The notes under the pieces were generated by a model. It had not been told where the DNA came from. It did no database searches and saw nothing but the letters and a program-made list of their open reading frames with translations. Positions 37,015-48,609 of a stretch of DNA of 64,000 nt are shown piece after piece. The stretch spans positions 10,158,937 to 10,222,936 of the forward strand of contig CM069436.1 of the NCBI GenBank assembly GCA_035610365.1, written 5' to 3'. Made by a program: the position numbers and the translations under genes. Origin of the DNA: Aquatica leii. Its lineage: Eukaryota > Arthropoda > Insecta > Coleoptera > Lampyridae. Within the stretch, counting starts at the first letter, position 1; each line of letters begins with the position of its first letter.

Positions 37015-37975
37015 TTAAGAAAAATTAAGTTTAAAATCATAGTTGAAATTGGTTTGATCGTTCAACAAAAAATTTTTATCTGATATTTTAATATAAATCA
37101 ACTCTAACAATTCAAGAATTTGTTTGTTATTTAAGTTGTTAAAAAGATGAAATAATTTGTAAGACAAAAGAGAATGACGTGTATCTAAAACATGTTGCGC
37201 AAATGTAGATTTCACTGAATTTTGATTATTAATATATTTTAAAGTATTTTTTAAATATCTAAGATGTTCATTAAGTCGAGTTTGGAAAGATCTTTGTGTC
37301 ATACCAATATGAAATTTTTGACAAGAATAAATTAATTTGTAAACTCCACTTTTAGTTAAATTGTTATTATTATTTAGAAAATTACAAGAAAAAGATTCCG
37401 AAGAGATATTTCATTAGAAAAGAAATCTTGAAATTGCTACCTTTACTTAATTTCTTAAAAAAATTAAGAAAATTGGTATAAAAGGAACCGAAAAATATTT
37501 GTTAGTCGAATTTGTTGAAATTGGTATTAATTTAGTGTCAGATTTAATATAATGTTTATATAAGTGTTTGTGATAAACATTATAAATAATATCTAAAGGA
37601 AAATTATTGGTATAAGCTAAATAAAAAATAATATCTAATTCAATTTTATAATTTTTAATTGATAAAGGAATAGTGAGAAGTCTGTTAAAAAAATAATGAA
37701 ATGATTATTAAATGGTTAGTAGTTGTAGGTTTTCTATAAATTTCAAATTCGAAAGTGTTATTATTATTTAAAGAAATTAATAAATCAAGAAAAGGCAACT
37801 TATTATTTTTTGAAAATTTAACGGTAAATTTTATTCTATTATGAATATTATTTAAAAAATCTAAAAAGTTATGAACATCATCATTAGAACCATTAAAAAT
37901 ACAAAACATGTCATCAACATATCTCTTCCAAAATATTATTTTTTGTATGAAAATTTGGTGTTTAGAAATATAATT
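37015..37975 (-). pseudogene. PLE family C, truncated minus-strand RT/GIY-YIG
   Basis: It begins inside the RT at NYISKHQIFIQ, keeps RYVDDMFCIF (about 37925-37895), and ends with the GIY-YIG nuclease (MTQRSFQTRLNEH, 37302 onward). The RT N-terminal half is missing at the junction near 37975. Frames are broken near 37690 and 37400. Its nuclease end has six residues (KNFLLN) not in the plus-strand copy. Confidence 0.88.
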
Positions 37976-37980
37976 TTTTA

Positions 37981-39582
37981 GATTATACTGATTTTGAAAA
38001 ATTAAAAAGATCTTCATTAACTAAATTTGTTACTAGTACTATTCATATTTTGCATTCAACTGAAAACACGTTTAAATTTTTTTAATGTTCATTTGTCTAG
38101 TTTGAAAGTATCTAACCCTTCTATCCCTTTACTTTATTGTTTACCAAAAATTCATAAACCAAATTTTCCTATTAGACCAGTTGTAAATTTTATTAATTCA
38201 CCTACCTATAAAATTAGCAAATTTTAAACTAAAATATTTAATTTTGAAATGAATTTTATTTCTACTTACTCAATAAAAAATACAAAAGAATTAATAGATT
38301 CTTTAAATAATTTAATTTTTCCTTCTGATACAATCTTAAATCTTAATATTGTTTCTTTTGATGTTAAAAACCTTTTTCCTTCAGTTCCTCCTACAGATGT
38401 ATTACTTATAATCTCTAATCTTCTTTCACTTTCTGTTTTCCCTGATTTTGTAGCAAATGATTTATTAAAAATTACTACATTTTGTTTAAATAACGTTTTC
38501 TTCCAATTTGATAATCAATTTTTTAAACAAAATCTAGGTCTTCCAATGGGTTCTCCGTTAACACCTATTTTTGCTGAAATTTTCTTAAACAATTTAGAAA
38601 TTAATTATATTTCTAAACACCAAATTTTCATACAAAAAATAATATTTTGGAAGAGATATGTTGATGACATTTTTTGTATTTTTAATGGTTCTAATGATGA
38701 TGTTCATAACTTTTTAGATTTTTTAAATAATATTCATAATAGAATAAAATTTACCGTTGAATTTTCAAAAAATAATAAGTTGCCTTTTCTTGATTTATTA
38801 ATTTCTTTAAATAATAATAACACTTTTGAATTTGAAATTTATAGAAAACCTACAACTACTAACTATTTAATACCGTTTGACTCAAATCACCATATTTCTC
38901 ATAAACTAGCTTTATTTCATTATTTTTTTAACAGACTTCTCACTATTCCTTTATCAATTAAAAATTATAAAATTGAATTAGATATTATTTTTTATTTAGC
39001 TTATACCAATAATTTTCCTTTAGATTTATTTATAATGTTTATCACAAACACTTATATAAACATTATATTAAATCTTACACTAAATTAATACCAATTTCAA
39101 CAAATTCTACTAACAAATTTTTTTCGGTTTCTTTTATACCAGATTTTCTTAATTTTTTTAAGAAATTAAGTAAAGGTAACGATTTCAAATTTTCTTTTTC
39201 TAATGATATATCTCTTCGGAATCTTTTTTTTTGTAATTTTCTAAATAATAATAATAATTTAAATAAAAGTGGAGTTTACAAATTAGTTTGTTCTTGTCAA
39301 AAATTTTATATTGGTATGACTCAAAGATCTTTCCAAACTCGACTTAATGAACATCTTAGATATTTAAAAAATTCTTCAAAATATATTAATAATCAAAATT
39401 CAGTGAAATCTACATTTGCGCAACATGTTTTAGATACACGTCATTCTCTTTTGTCTTACAAATTATTTCATCCTTTTAACAACTTAAATAACAAACAAAT
39501 TCTTGAATTGTTAGAGTTAATTTATATTAAAATATCAGATCAAACCAATTTCAACTATGATTTTAAACTTAATTTTTCTTAG
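37981..39582 (+). pseudogene. PLE family C, nearly intact RT/GIY-YIG
   Basis: The best-kept coding region in the window. Conserved PLE blocks in order: LPKIHKPNFPIRPVVN (about 38137-38185), SFDVKNLFPSVPP (about 38350-38390), LGLPMGSPLTPIFAEIF (about 38535-38585), RYVDDIFCIF (about 38655-38685), then the GIY-YIG nuclease GVYKLVCSCQKFYIGMTQRS (39271-39330) with NEHLRYL and HVLDTRHSLL. Only a shift in a T-run near 38082, an in-frame TAA at 38225-38227 and one frameshift near 39030 interrupt it. Catalytic residues are all present. The N-terminus before FEKLKRSSL is absent, so it is also 5'-truncated. Confidence 0.92.
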
Positions 39583-39765
39583 ATTTGTTTCTAAATTGCA
39601 CCATCTTTCTTTAATTTACATTTAACATTTTGTAAAACTTACATTTTTTGTTTTTTAAATATCTAGTTACAAATTCTCAAATTTGACATTTTTCAAAAAA
39701 TGTAAGTTTAAAATTTTTTGTAATCTTAACTATTTATGACTTGTTAATATATTTTTTGTAGTTTT

Positions 39766-39799
39766 CTGAAGATGAGCTTTATATTTATAAGCTTGAAAC
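39766..39799 (+). ncRNA. Hammerhead-like core in PLE family C end
   Basis: CTGAAGA at 39766, an AGCTT/AAGCT stem, and GAAAC at 39795-39799. An inverted copy lies in the other arm near 36805-36840. The stem is AT-rich and has an extra base pair mismatch next to the core, so activity is uncertain. Confidence 0.35.
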
Positions 39800-39901
39800 A
39801 TATGTAAAAATATATTTGAAAATTAGTATTTATTATTGGTGGACTTATAATTTAAATAATAATAATTATTAACCAATAACAATGTATCCCCTTAACAATT
39901 T

Positions 39902-39913
39902 GAAGAACTTAAG
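39902..39913 (+). repeat. 12-bp target site duplication, right
   Basis: GAAGAACTTAAG, partner of 36720-36731; hAT sequence resumes immediately. Confidence 0.93.
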
Positions 39914-42089
39914 GTTCAGTTTAAAAACAGATATCAGCAATTCTGGTTGCAAAACAACATACCCGTTACTTGTCCCGTATTATGGAATATAGCGAAGAAA
40001 TTTTTAATTTCCTTTTCATCGTCATACCTAGTGGAAAGGGGGTTCAGCGCTGTTACCAATCTCCTAACGAAACAAAGAAACAGACTGGACATCATTAACC
40101 GAGGAGATTTAAGATTAAACCTTACAATATTAACGTCAAATGTTGATAACTTATTATTAAAGCATCAGGTTCATCCTTCTCTCTAAAAACATTTACTTAT
40201 TGCTTAGTTTATTTTATGTTACGTATATTTTATGTAACAGATACAAAATTTTATTTTGAGTACTTTTAATTTCAATTTAATTAATAAATGAATAAAGCTT
40301 AACGTGTGTTTTTACTTTAAGTTTTTAATACTAAACTTCACTACAGTTAAAAATTTACAAAAAATTAATATCAGGTAAGTAGTGGGTGTACCCAAAACCG
40401 AAAAACATGGCAAAGGGTCTACGACACAAAAAAGTTTGGACACTTCTGATTTAAACACTTCTCCTATTCTTAATTCTAAATTTTAATATTCCTCTTTTTT
40501 TTTTTATTTATTGTTTATATCACTACTACATAATTTTAACACTTGTCAGTTTAATTTTTTATATTTGGTATGCTCTTTAAATTACGTGATTTAGTAGCAA
40601 TATTTTTAATAGTTTTTAATAATTGTAGAATTACTGATGATGGCATTTTATAATGTCAAAACATGTCTAATATAAAATAAATAAATAAAATACTTATGTG
40701 AAAAAAAGTAATAATAATTTAATTGTATTGCTATACTCCACTTTGAGTTATGGATTACTTAAACGTTATCATTCTTAAAGTTAGAATTTAAACAATAGCA
40801 AACAAAAAAAATTAATTCAAAAACATTGTTGTAAAACGATTTAAATTTAAATACATTTCATTAATTAGTTTTTGTATAAATTGAATTAGTGTAATTTAAT
40901 TTAATTAATAAATAAATATTTTTAGAAATATTTGTTAATTTTGAAAAAGTAGAAACAGTTAAAAAATTTACGCATTAGCTGGATAATGATTAACGATTAC
41001 TATTACACATATATTTTTAAATTTACGTACGCATAAATTTGCATTTTTATCAACTAAAATAATATTTTCACAAACACCAGAAAATATTAAAAATTTATAC
41101 AATAATTTGCATTTTACAGAGCGCATTTATCTACTATGTAATTTGGCTAAAAATACGTTGTTTTAGACGTATTTTAATCATAAAAATAAAAACAAACTGT
41201 ACATTAACTTTTTTATGGACTACGTACTTATAAATACGTAAAACTTTTTTCACACTACGTTTATTTGCATACAAAAATGCAAAGTAAATAATTTTTAGAC
41301 GTCTAAAAAGCCAACACTTGCAAAAAGAGAAATCGTTTTTTCAGTAAAAATACGAACGTAAGCTTTTACTTGTTGAATAGTGTACGAGAATTGCGGATCA
41401 AAGGTTCAACAGAGGGTTGATTTAGGACTTTCCATTAGACCTATGGTATTGCGTGATAGCCTATGCTACACCGTTTCCGAAGATATTTTAATCTAGTTAA
41501 GTTTTTTATTTTAACGATTTGGAGTTGAAATGAAACATTAACGCGCGTTTCAAAGAGATGAATAAATGTTTTCGATTTGCGGAAACGATAAGATGAGAGC
41601 TTTTATAATTATCGACTTGATTGCAGAAATAAAAAAGAAAATACAGATGCGTAATTAAACACTAATTTAAAAATAGTTGTGCAATTAGAATTTATACTAT
41701 TATATTCAAAAACTATTTATTTATTGATAAAAGAAGCTAAAATATAACGGTACCAAAAACAAATATTAGCATACTTATTGCTCAAGTACGGAAATAGTTA
41801 ATTCACAAAGTAAATAAATAAGCATGAAAACACAGTCAAAATCCAGTATGAAAATAAATTTTTATTAAAGAATATTCATCAACTTGCTTTGATCAAGTTA
41901 CAACAATTCTCAAACTACAAAATTATTTTAAGTAAAAACGTTTTAATTATAAAAAAATATGTAAGTTAAGAATTGTATTAAAAACGTTTTTTTAAAGTTT
42001 TTTATTAGTATTATTAGTTGATAACGCCATAACGGATTGTTTTTTGTAGAAATAAGTAAATCTAAAAAGAATAAAATATTATCAGTCAA

Positions 42090-42970
42090 AATTTGTTATG
42101 TTAAAAACATCTTGGTATAGCTTTTGTGCGGTATAAATTTTGCTCAGTCGCAAGCTTCATCTACGCGTTGTACGTTATTAATAATTACTTTTCTGTTTTC
42201 AACGTTAAGAAAACAACATGTGTGCTAACGATATGCCCAAGGATTTATACATTTTAAGTATCTTAGGTCATCCACGCTGGTAGTGGATAAATAAATTGCA
42301 ATTTTGGATGTGAAGGTTTTGAGAAATTTGCATTTTACAGTGCAATTCGATTTTTCTTTTATTATCATGGCAAATTTGGTCACTCGCATGTAAAAATTCC
42401 AGTGACTTACGAATATGGCATACTTTAAATACAAAAACTACACCGTATTCGTATTGTGTTAATCTACGCTAGATGGGCAATAAACACCAACGTTTAGATT
42501 TCCGCTGTTGTGGCAAAAAATTACGACAAATTGGGAGGCACACTTGTTGATATTCCTAAAACAACTTAGAGAATCTTCGGCGCACTTTTAATTATCGTAC
42601 GAAACTCTTAGCATCTTATTTGTGATAACATGTATCAGCTTAGTTTTTAGAAATTTTAAGAGGTTTGTGTTGGATATGCCAGTCGCTAATCGCAGATCAA
42701 GTACCCTATCTCTTATATTTAATTGTTTGTTTTGAGATCGGTCACGCACGATTTGACATATGTGCTTGTTATCACGACTAACGTACGCAAATTTTTTGTA
42801 TTATGAAACCAGTTTTAAACTATGCGCTTTGTTTCATTATTGTGAAATTACTATAATTTCGGGATGATTGACAATTTTTTTGTTGTCTTCGCCAACGTTA
42901 GTTTATTAAATGTAACCTTAAGCAATTTACTGCGTATGTGTACGAAGTGTTGCTTAATTTAAAGGTTTTG
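42090..42970 (+). repeat. Unclassified dispersed repeat (pair with 61275-61960)
   Basis: Ordered similar blocks with 61275-61960: TGTTATGTTAAA...TCTTGGT, a GTA(T)AA(A/G)TTTTGC block, a CCGCTG block, GGGATGATTGA, and TGTTATCAC..C(T)AACG.ACGCA. The copies are diverged and non-coding. Confidence 0.5.
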
Positions 42971-43059
42971 CATTACTAGTTCTACTACAATATTTTTGGC
43001 GACTCATTAGTTATGTATTCTTTATTCTACCTGTTTTTTAATTTTTTTATGCGGTTGTT

Positions 43060-43240
43060 CAAATAACTATTCTCGTTGTTAGATTTATTTACCTTAAGCG
43101 ATGTCAGATGAAAACGAGAATCTGTAATATGTATTTCTTCCCATTTTTCCGCACTTTTAATTAAATTGTAATCAGGACATCAAGGATCAGGTCACGACCT
43201 CTTTGAAAGTCTAAGCTGCCGCTATTTTCTTTAGGGCGAT
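43060..43240 (+). repeat. Unclassified dispersed repeat, copy
   Basis: Matches 16800-16980 and the complement of 59785-59905: GATGTCAGATG...ATCTGTAATATG, CGCACTTTTAATTA and GTCTAAGCTGCCGC. Confidence 0.5.
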
Positions 43241-43299
43241 AAATTGCTTCTGCTATTCCTAGTATTTCATTTAATATTGAGTATTTCAAAATTCCGCAA

Positions 43300-46200
43300 A
43301 ACATTCGGTTGGCAGATACTAATTTTAATCAAACATCCGAAGTCGATTTACTAATTGGCGCGGCACATTTCTATGACTTATTATGCGTTAGACAAATTCC
43401 TCTTGGTTATAAAAAACCCATACTTCAAAAGACAAAACTTGGATACATAGTTACCGGTGAAATGTATCCACAATATCAACCTGAGTCTAAGTCAAAATGC
43501 TTCTTCAGCACATCAACTATCAACAAAACCTACCTACAAAAATTTTTGGAAACAGAATATTCCTGAGTCAGCTCCCAATTCCTTGTTATCTGAGGAGGAA
43601 CTATTTTGTGAGTCTCACTTTCAAATACGCTTGAACGTTTAGTCGATGGAATGTTGATAGTGTCAATACCGTTTACTCCTCAAATTGAAAAACTGGGATC
43701 TTTCTATGACATGGTACTTTAACGATTCTTTTCTTTGGAAAGAAGGTTGGATAAAGATCCATACATTAAAAATCTTTATCACGATTTTATCGACCAGTAC
43801 GAAAAACTCGGTCATCTGTCCACCATTTCATCAAGTGATGTAAAACCAATGCATTTTCTTCCTCATCATGAAGTTTTGAAACCTTCATCTACTACTACAA
43901 AATTACGAGTCGTCTTTGACGGTAGTGCAAGGACTACTTCTGGATTATCTTTGAATGATTGCCAGTACGTTGGCCTCGTCATTCAAAGGGATTTATTCAC
44001 AATTTTGATAAATTTTCACAAATACTCCATTGCCATTACGGCAGATTGTGCTAAAATGTATAGGCAAATTTGGATTGCACTAAATCAGCGTCGATATCAA
44101 TGTATACTCTGGCGCAATAATTCTTCTGAAAGCGTAAGAATTCTTCAATTAAATACCGTTACGTATGGTTTAGCTAGTTCTTCCTATTTGGCAACAAAAG
44201 CTTTGCAGCATTTAGCAACTGAGATCCTAGCGTCTTTTCCTGAAGCTTCTACGCGCATTCTCTCAGATTTTTACGTAGATGATCTTATTACGGGTGCGGA
44301 TTCACCTGAAAAGGCGATCGAGCTAATAAGTCAAACATCTAGAATCCTTAACCAAGCAGGTTTTCTTTTACGTAAGTTTTTATCCAATAATTTAAATGTT
44401 TTCCAACATTCGGGAGGCACAGGAGTTACGCTTGATTTCGAAAGTGAGAACTCTCTCATCTTGGGATGAGACTTTGCCTTTCTATTTACTGGAAAAATGA
44501 TCGCTCTTTACATTCAACCTTCAAAAAATTCCTATTTTAAGGTTTCCTCGCTACGTTCTATTTAGCACTGCCGACTATCTAGACACGGTTTTGGAAATGC
44601 AAGTATCTCTGCATGCGGTGCATGCTTATACGTACGGTTAGTATTTAAAGATCATGTCAAGGTCCATCTGTTGTGTGCGAAGAGTCGCGTTGCACCGCTA
44701 AAAGTTACAACTCTTCCTAGGCTGGAACTGGCCGCAGCAGTTCTACTGGCTGAACTCACTCAAAAAATACTCACTATTTTTCCGACTGCGTTTAGACGTC
44801 ACTGTTTTTGGATAGATTCTCAGATCGTCTTAAGCTGGGTAAATACACCCGCAAATTATTTCAAAACGTTTGTTGCAAACCGTGTAGCATTGATTCAGGA
44901 ATTAACACATTCCAAAGACTAGTATTATTGCGCCAGTCTTGATAATCCCGCTGATCTGATCTCACAAGGTTGTTCCATCAAACGTTTATTATCAAATGAC
45001 TTTTGGCATCAACATCTGGCGTTTTTAAAGTCTACTTCCTTTCAACCACAAGAGACCACTCCTTGTGAAACAGACAAGGACAAATTTAAGCATACTTAAG
45101 TAAGCTTAGTCACTCAAAATGATTTCAATTTTATTAATCAACTCATCGATAAGTATTCGTCCTTCACTAAACTTCAACGTGTTCAAACTTATGTTTTACG
45201 ATTCGTTCACAACCTTCGTTCGTTGCCTTCAGTTAGGAACACATGAAGTTTAACGAGACAAGAGCTTGCAAACTCTCTCAATTCATTAATTATAACTGTT
45301 CAAAAATGTAGTTTTACAAACGAGATAGCCGCATTATCTGTAGGTAATAAACGCATGAATCTTCACTGCTAAAGGGTCTCAATCCATTTTTAGATGAGTG
45401 CAATGCACTACGCATAGGAGGCAGGGTCCGGTATTCCCATTTAGTTTACGATAAGGTTCATCCTATACTTTTACCTAAAGGTTATGTTCTGACCAACTTA
45501 ATTGTCACATATTTTCATATAAAGAATTTGCATTGCGGGTCAAATCATCTTCTTTCTTTAGTACGTGAACGTTTTTGGCCTATATCTGGTCAGATTATTT
45601 GCAAAAATGTAGGGCGCAATTGTATCACATGTTTCCGGGTTAAGCCAACACTCTGTAATCAGTTTATGGGAGATTTGTCGTCCTTCCGGTTTTCATTCAA
45701 CAGACCTTGCTTCTGGGTTACAGGAGTTGATTTTGCGGGACTCAAAGCTCATAAAAGTATACAAAGCTCTGTTTATTTGTATGACTACCAAGGCTCTTCA
45801 TCTAGAGCTAGTCACTAGCTTGTCATCAGATTCATTCGTTGAAATTTTTAAACGTTTCATAGCCTGTCGTGGCACTTCTTCTTGCATGGTTAGTGATAAT
45901 GGCAGAAACTTAATTGCTGCTGCTGATGAAATTTGTTTTGCATATGCTGCGTTTAAGTCGCTAAACGTTCAAACAAAAATTAAGTATTTCTTGGCACAAA
46001 AGTATATTGATTGGAAATTTATTCCTCCCGGTGCATCACACTTCGGTGGTCTCTGGGAAGTAAACGTGAAGCAAGTTAAAGCGCATCTCACTAGAGTGCT
46101 ACGCGATACAAAATTGACTTTTGAAAATTTATATACGGTTGTAACGCAGATAGAATCAGTCCTAAATTTGCGCCCTTTAACTCCCCTATCCTCAGACCCT

Positions 46201-46605
46201 AATGATTTTTCCCCGCTTTAACTCCGAACCATTTTCTTCTTGGAGGTACATCACTACCGATACCGACAGACGACTTGAAAGCTGTTAAAGATAGCCGTCT
46301 GGACCATTTTCAAAGAAGGCAGAAACTGGTTCAACATTTTTGGAATCGATGGAGAAAGGAAGTTCTTCCCGAGTTTCAACGCCGCATTAAATGACAAGAA
46401 TATTTATCAGTACCGCAAATCCGATAAGAGCAGCTTGTACTAATCAACTTACCTAACGCATCATCTTGTCAATGGCCCTTAGCCAAGGTTATTGAGATCC
46501 ATCCTGGAAGCGACGGCAAAGTTCGTGTCGTTTCGTTGCGTCTCGCCAATGGAAGCCCAATGTCGAAATTAAGCGTCCTCCCAGGACAAGATGATTAGAT
46601 TGTTT
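43300..46605 (+). pseudogene. BEL/Pao pol polyprotein, frameshifted
   Basis: The protease end shows VDLLIGAAHFYDLL (about 43339-43380) and GYIVTGE. The RT shows LRVVFDGSARTTSGLSLND (about 43900-43960), ITADCAKMYRQIWI and SDFYVDDLITGA (about 44265-44300), the catalytic pair intact. RNase H/A17 region: LPRLELAAAVLLAEL and WIDSQIVLSWV, then NPADLISQG (about 44945). The integrase zinc site is LHCGSNH ... CITCF (45525-45640). The core has VTGVDFAG, VSDNGRNL and HFGGLWEVNVKQVK, so D, D and E are present. Frameshifts lie near 43550, 44500, 45350, 45720 and 46215; stops at 43564, 44467, 44920 and 45098. Confidence 0.9.
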
Positions 46606-46714
46606 CATTAGTATTTAGTAACCCTTTAATAGTTTTCTACTCATACTTAGTATTAATTTCAAATATGTATTTATCTTCATTTAATTTGAAATATGTCATT
46701 TCAAGGCGGCCAGA
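43300..46714 (+). mobile_element. BEL/Pao LTR retrotransposon, 5'-truncated
   Basis: Protease, RT, RNase H, integrase and the C-terminal DUF5641-like region follow each other on the plus strand. The purine-rich AAGGCGGCCAGA (46703-46714) followed by TGTAAC matches the usual BEL polypurine tract and LTR start. Gag and the 5' LTR are missing. Confidence 0.9.
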
Positions 46715-47030
46715 TGTAACTTATTATTCGAATGTTATTTTATTTGTGCCGGTTTGGTTAAGGAAGAGTAGGGTAGAAATGCACATTTTGTAAAAAGAAG
46801 GGATTTCGCAAGAATTCGAGTAAAGGTGAGAGTTCGCTTTTGGCAATTGTCGCCGCATGTTCGAAATAAACATATTTTAAAGTGCGAGTTTATTTTAATT
46901 TCAACAATTTACGATGAAGCTCGTCCAAGTTATCGAACAGGCTACTTATCGAAAAATTCGTTTTATAACGAATACAACATTACAGCAGTCTATTGTAGGT
47001 TTAAATTTTTAGCATAAAAAAATAAATGTA
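46715..47030 (+). mobile_element. Probable BEL/Pao 3' LTR, right end unsure
   Basis: Begins TGTAAC directly after the polypurine tract. No second LTR copy is available to fix the right end; the limit given is a guess at typical LTR length. Confidence 0.4.
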
Positions 47031-47152
47031 TTTATCCAAAAAAACACAAAATTGTGTCTATGTAAAAAGTTTCTAATCTGTTTATCAAAAATTTAGATAA
47101 AACGGGTACTTAGTATAATTGTTTATGATAACATTATAAATAAAAACAGTTT

Positions 47153-48609
47153 ATTGTATAATTAGTAAAGAATGGCAGTAATTACCAACAAGTATGACAG
47201 TTTCCAGCTGAGTTGAAAGCAAGGCTGCAATGCATTCGAGTTAGCAATGCAAATTCCTTACAAATTGTACATTATACTTTTTCTACGACTATGTATTTAA
47301 TTATTTTTATAGTTTTTTACAAGAAAAAATCACGCCGATAATAAATAACATAAATTAAAATAATTGTGTTGGTAATACCTAAAATGACAATTAAAAAATT
47401 ATGTCAAAACTTTGTATTTATTTTATGTCAATTTGTATGCGTTAGATAACAAGTTACTATTATTTAATTCTTGACCATTAACTATTCATCTTTATTTACA
47501 AAAATGGTAAGTATAATTTACGTGCTTTATTTATTAACATCAATCAGTTTTTTCAACTGCATGACAATTTAGCAAAACAATTATTTTTTGGCATTTATCG
47601 ATAGTTGCAAGATACTAAGATGTTTCTTCCAAACATGCTTGATATCTGTACATTATTATTATGTTTATATTAATGTAGTTTTAATAAGTATAGTATAGTG
47701 AAGGTATTTTAAGTATTACATTATAACTGTATAAAAATAATCTATTTGCACAGTGTTGCTACTAATTACAACTGCATATTATATATATAAATAATCATAA
47801 ACATTTTGTACTTACGTTATAATAAATAGCGCAAGATAAATATTACAACAACAATCAACGTGTTATATTTATCGCAAAATTTCTTATATTTAAACAAATT
47901 TTGCAGTAAAGATTGTTGTAGGATATTAGATACACTGAGGTAATTACTTTTATTTTGCATTTTCTAAACGCAAATGTTTAGTATAAAAACATTAAAACAA
48001 TTTTTGTTTTACAAATTTACTTTATCCGGTTTGTACGGTACCGCCACATGTTATTGTGTTGCAACTCTAAGAAAAACGTTCACATACCAACATCGTATTT
48101 ATTCGACGACATTGTTATTGATTTAGATTTAGACAGACATAGGCATTTTTTTTCTGGTATTTTCAGGTTGTAGCTGTGATATATGATTTGAGGTTAATTA
48201 AAATTACATATATTTAAAGCATGTAAAATACAATAAACAATTTTGTTAATAGCGATAAATAGTTAAGAGTGCAGAATTAAAGATAATGATAACACTTATA
48301 ATTTGTAACACGAACGCAGAAAAATTGACATAAAATAAATACAAAGTTTTGAGACGTCATTTTTTAATTATCATTCTAGGTATTATCAACACAAATTTTT
48401 GAAATTTAAGTTATTTATTTTTTGCGTCATTTGTTTTTGTAAAAAATTATTATTTAATTTTGATTAATATAATATGTAGTCGTAGAAAAAGTATAGTATT
48501 CGTAAGGAATTTGCATTGCCAACTCGTATGAGTTGCAGTTTGCCTTCGATTCGGCTGCAAATTTTTGTACTCGTTGACAGTAACAACCATTCCCTACTCG
48601 TTATACAAT
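47153..48609. mobile_element. Foldback/MITE-like element with ~350-bp inverted arms
   Basis: The left arm 47153 to about 47505 and the right arm about 48245 to 48609 are inverted repeats. ATTGTATAATTAGTAAAGAA matches the complement of 48590-48609. Further blocks match in order: AAGGAATTTGCATTGC, AGTCGTAGAAAAAGTATA, GACATAAAATAAATACAAAG and AACTATT(C)AT. The ~740-bp centre has no ORF. The target duplication is unclear because both flanks are T-rich. Confidence 0.85.

Larger units (their letters stand above)
36732..39901. mobile_element. Penelope-like element family C, two head-to-head copies
   Basis: The plus-strand copy runs from about 37977 to 39901. A 5'-truncated minus-strand copy runs from about 37975 back to 36732. 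The arms (36732-37975 and about 38605-39870) are nearly identical inverted repeats. A 12-bp duplication of hAT sequence flanks the whole unit, so both copies arrived in one event or by one template switch. The plus end has an extra ~45 bp tail (39855-39901). Confidence 0.93.
35310..40185 (+). pseudogene. hAT transposase copy 2, ZBED/SCAND3-like, interrupted
   Basis: The BED-type finger (CLLCNKV ... HLRRCH) is at about 35410-35485, followed by a long open stretch (35364-35846) that keeps RMFGKPHTIGEKLILP, lost in copy 1. VATDGAPAMVG lies near 35970 and RWLSKGLSLTKFF near 36250. After the PLE, VLWNIAKKFLISF and LVERGFSAVTNLLTKQRNRL (about 40025-40085) give the dimerisation region with its conserved Glu. 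Lesions: an early stop near 35344, frameshifts near 35845, 36005 and 36150, a stop at 36521-36523, and the 3.2-kb insertion. Confidence 0.88.
35054..40448 (+). mobile_element. hAT element copy 2, split by a PLE
   Basis: Homologous to 1606-3530 and continuing further 3'. The two halves (35054-36731 and 39902-40448) are separated by a PLE with a 12-bp duplication. The 3' end at 40448 reads AGTTTGGACACTTCTG, the complement of a typical hAT terminus beginning CAGAAGTGTCCAAACT. No matching 5' terminus is found near 35054, so the left end is truncated. Confidence 0.88.
40449..43299. other. AT-rich non-coding with an unclassified repeat
   Basis: No coding family before 43300. The part 42090-43240 consists of segments repeated elsewhere in the window. 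Confidence 0.5.

Noticed and set aside
42225-42434. Minus-strand 69-residue ORF
   Set aside because: Inside a dispersed repeat whose other copy at 61275-61960 does not keep it open.
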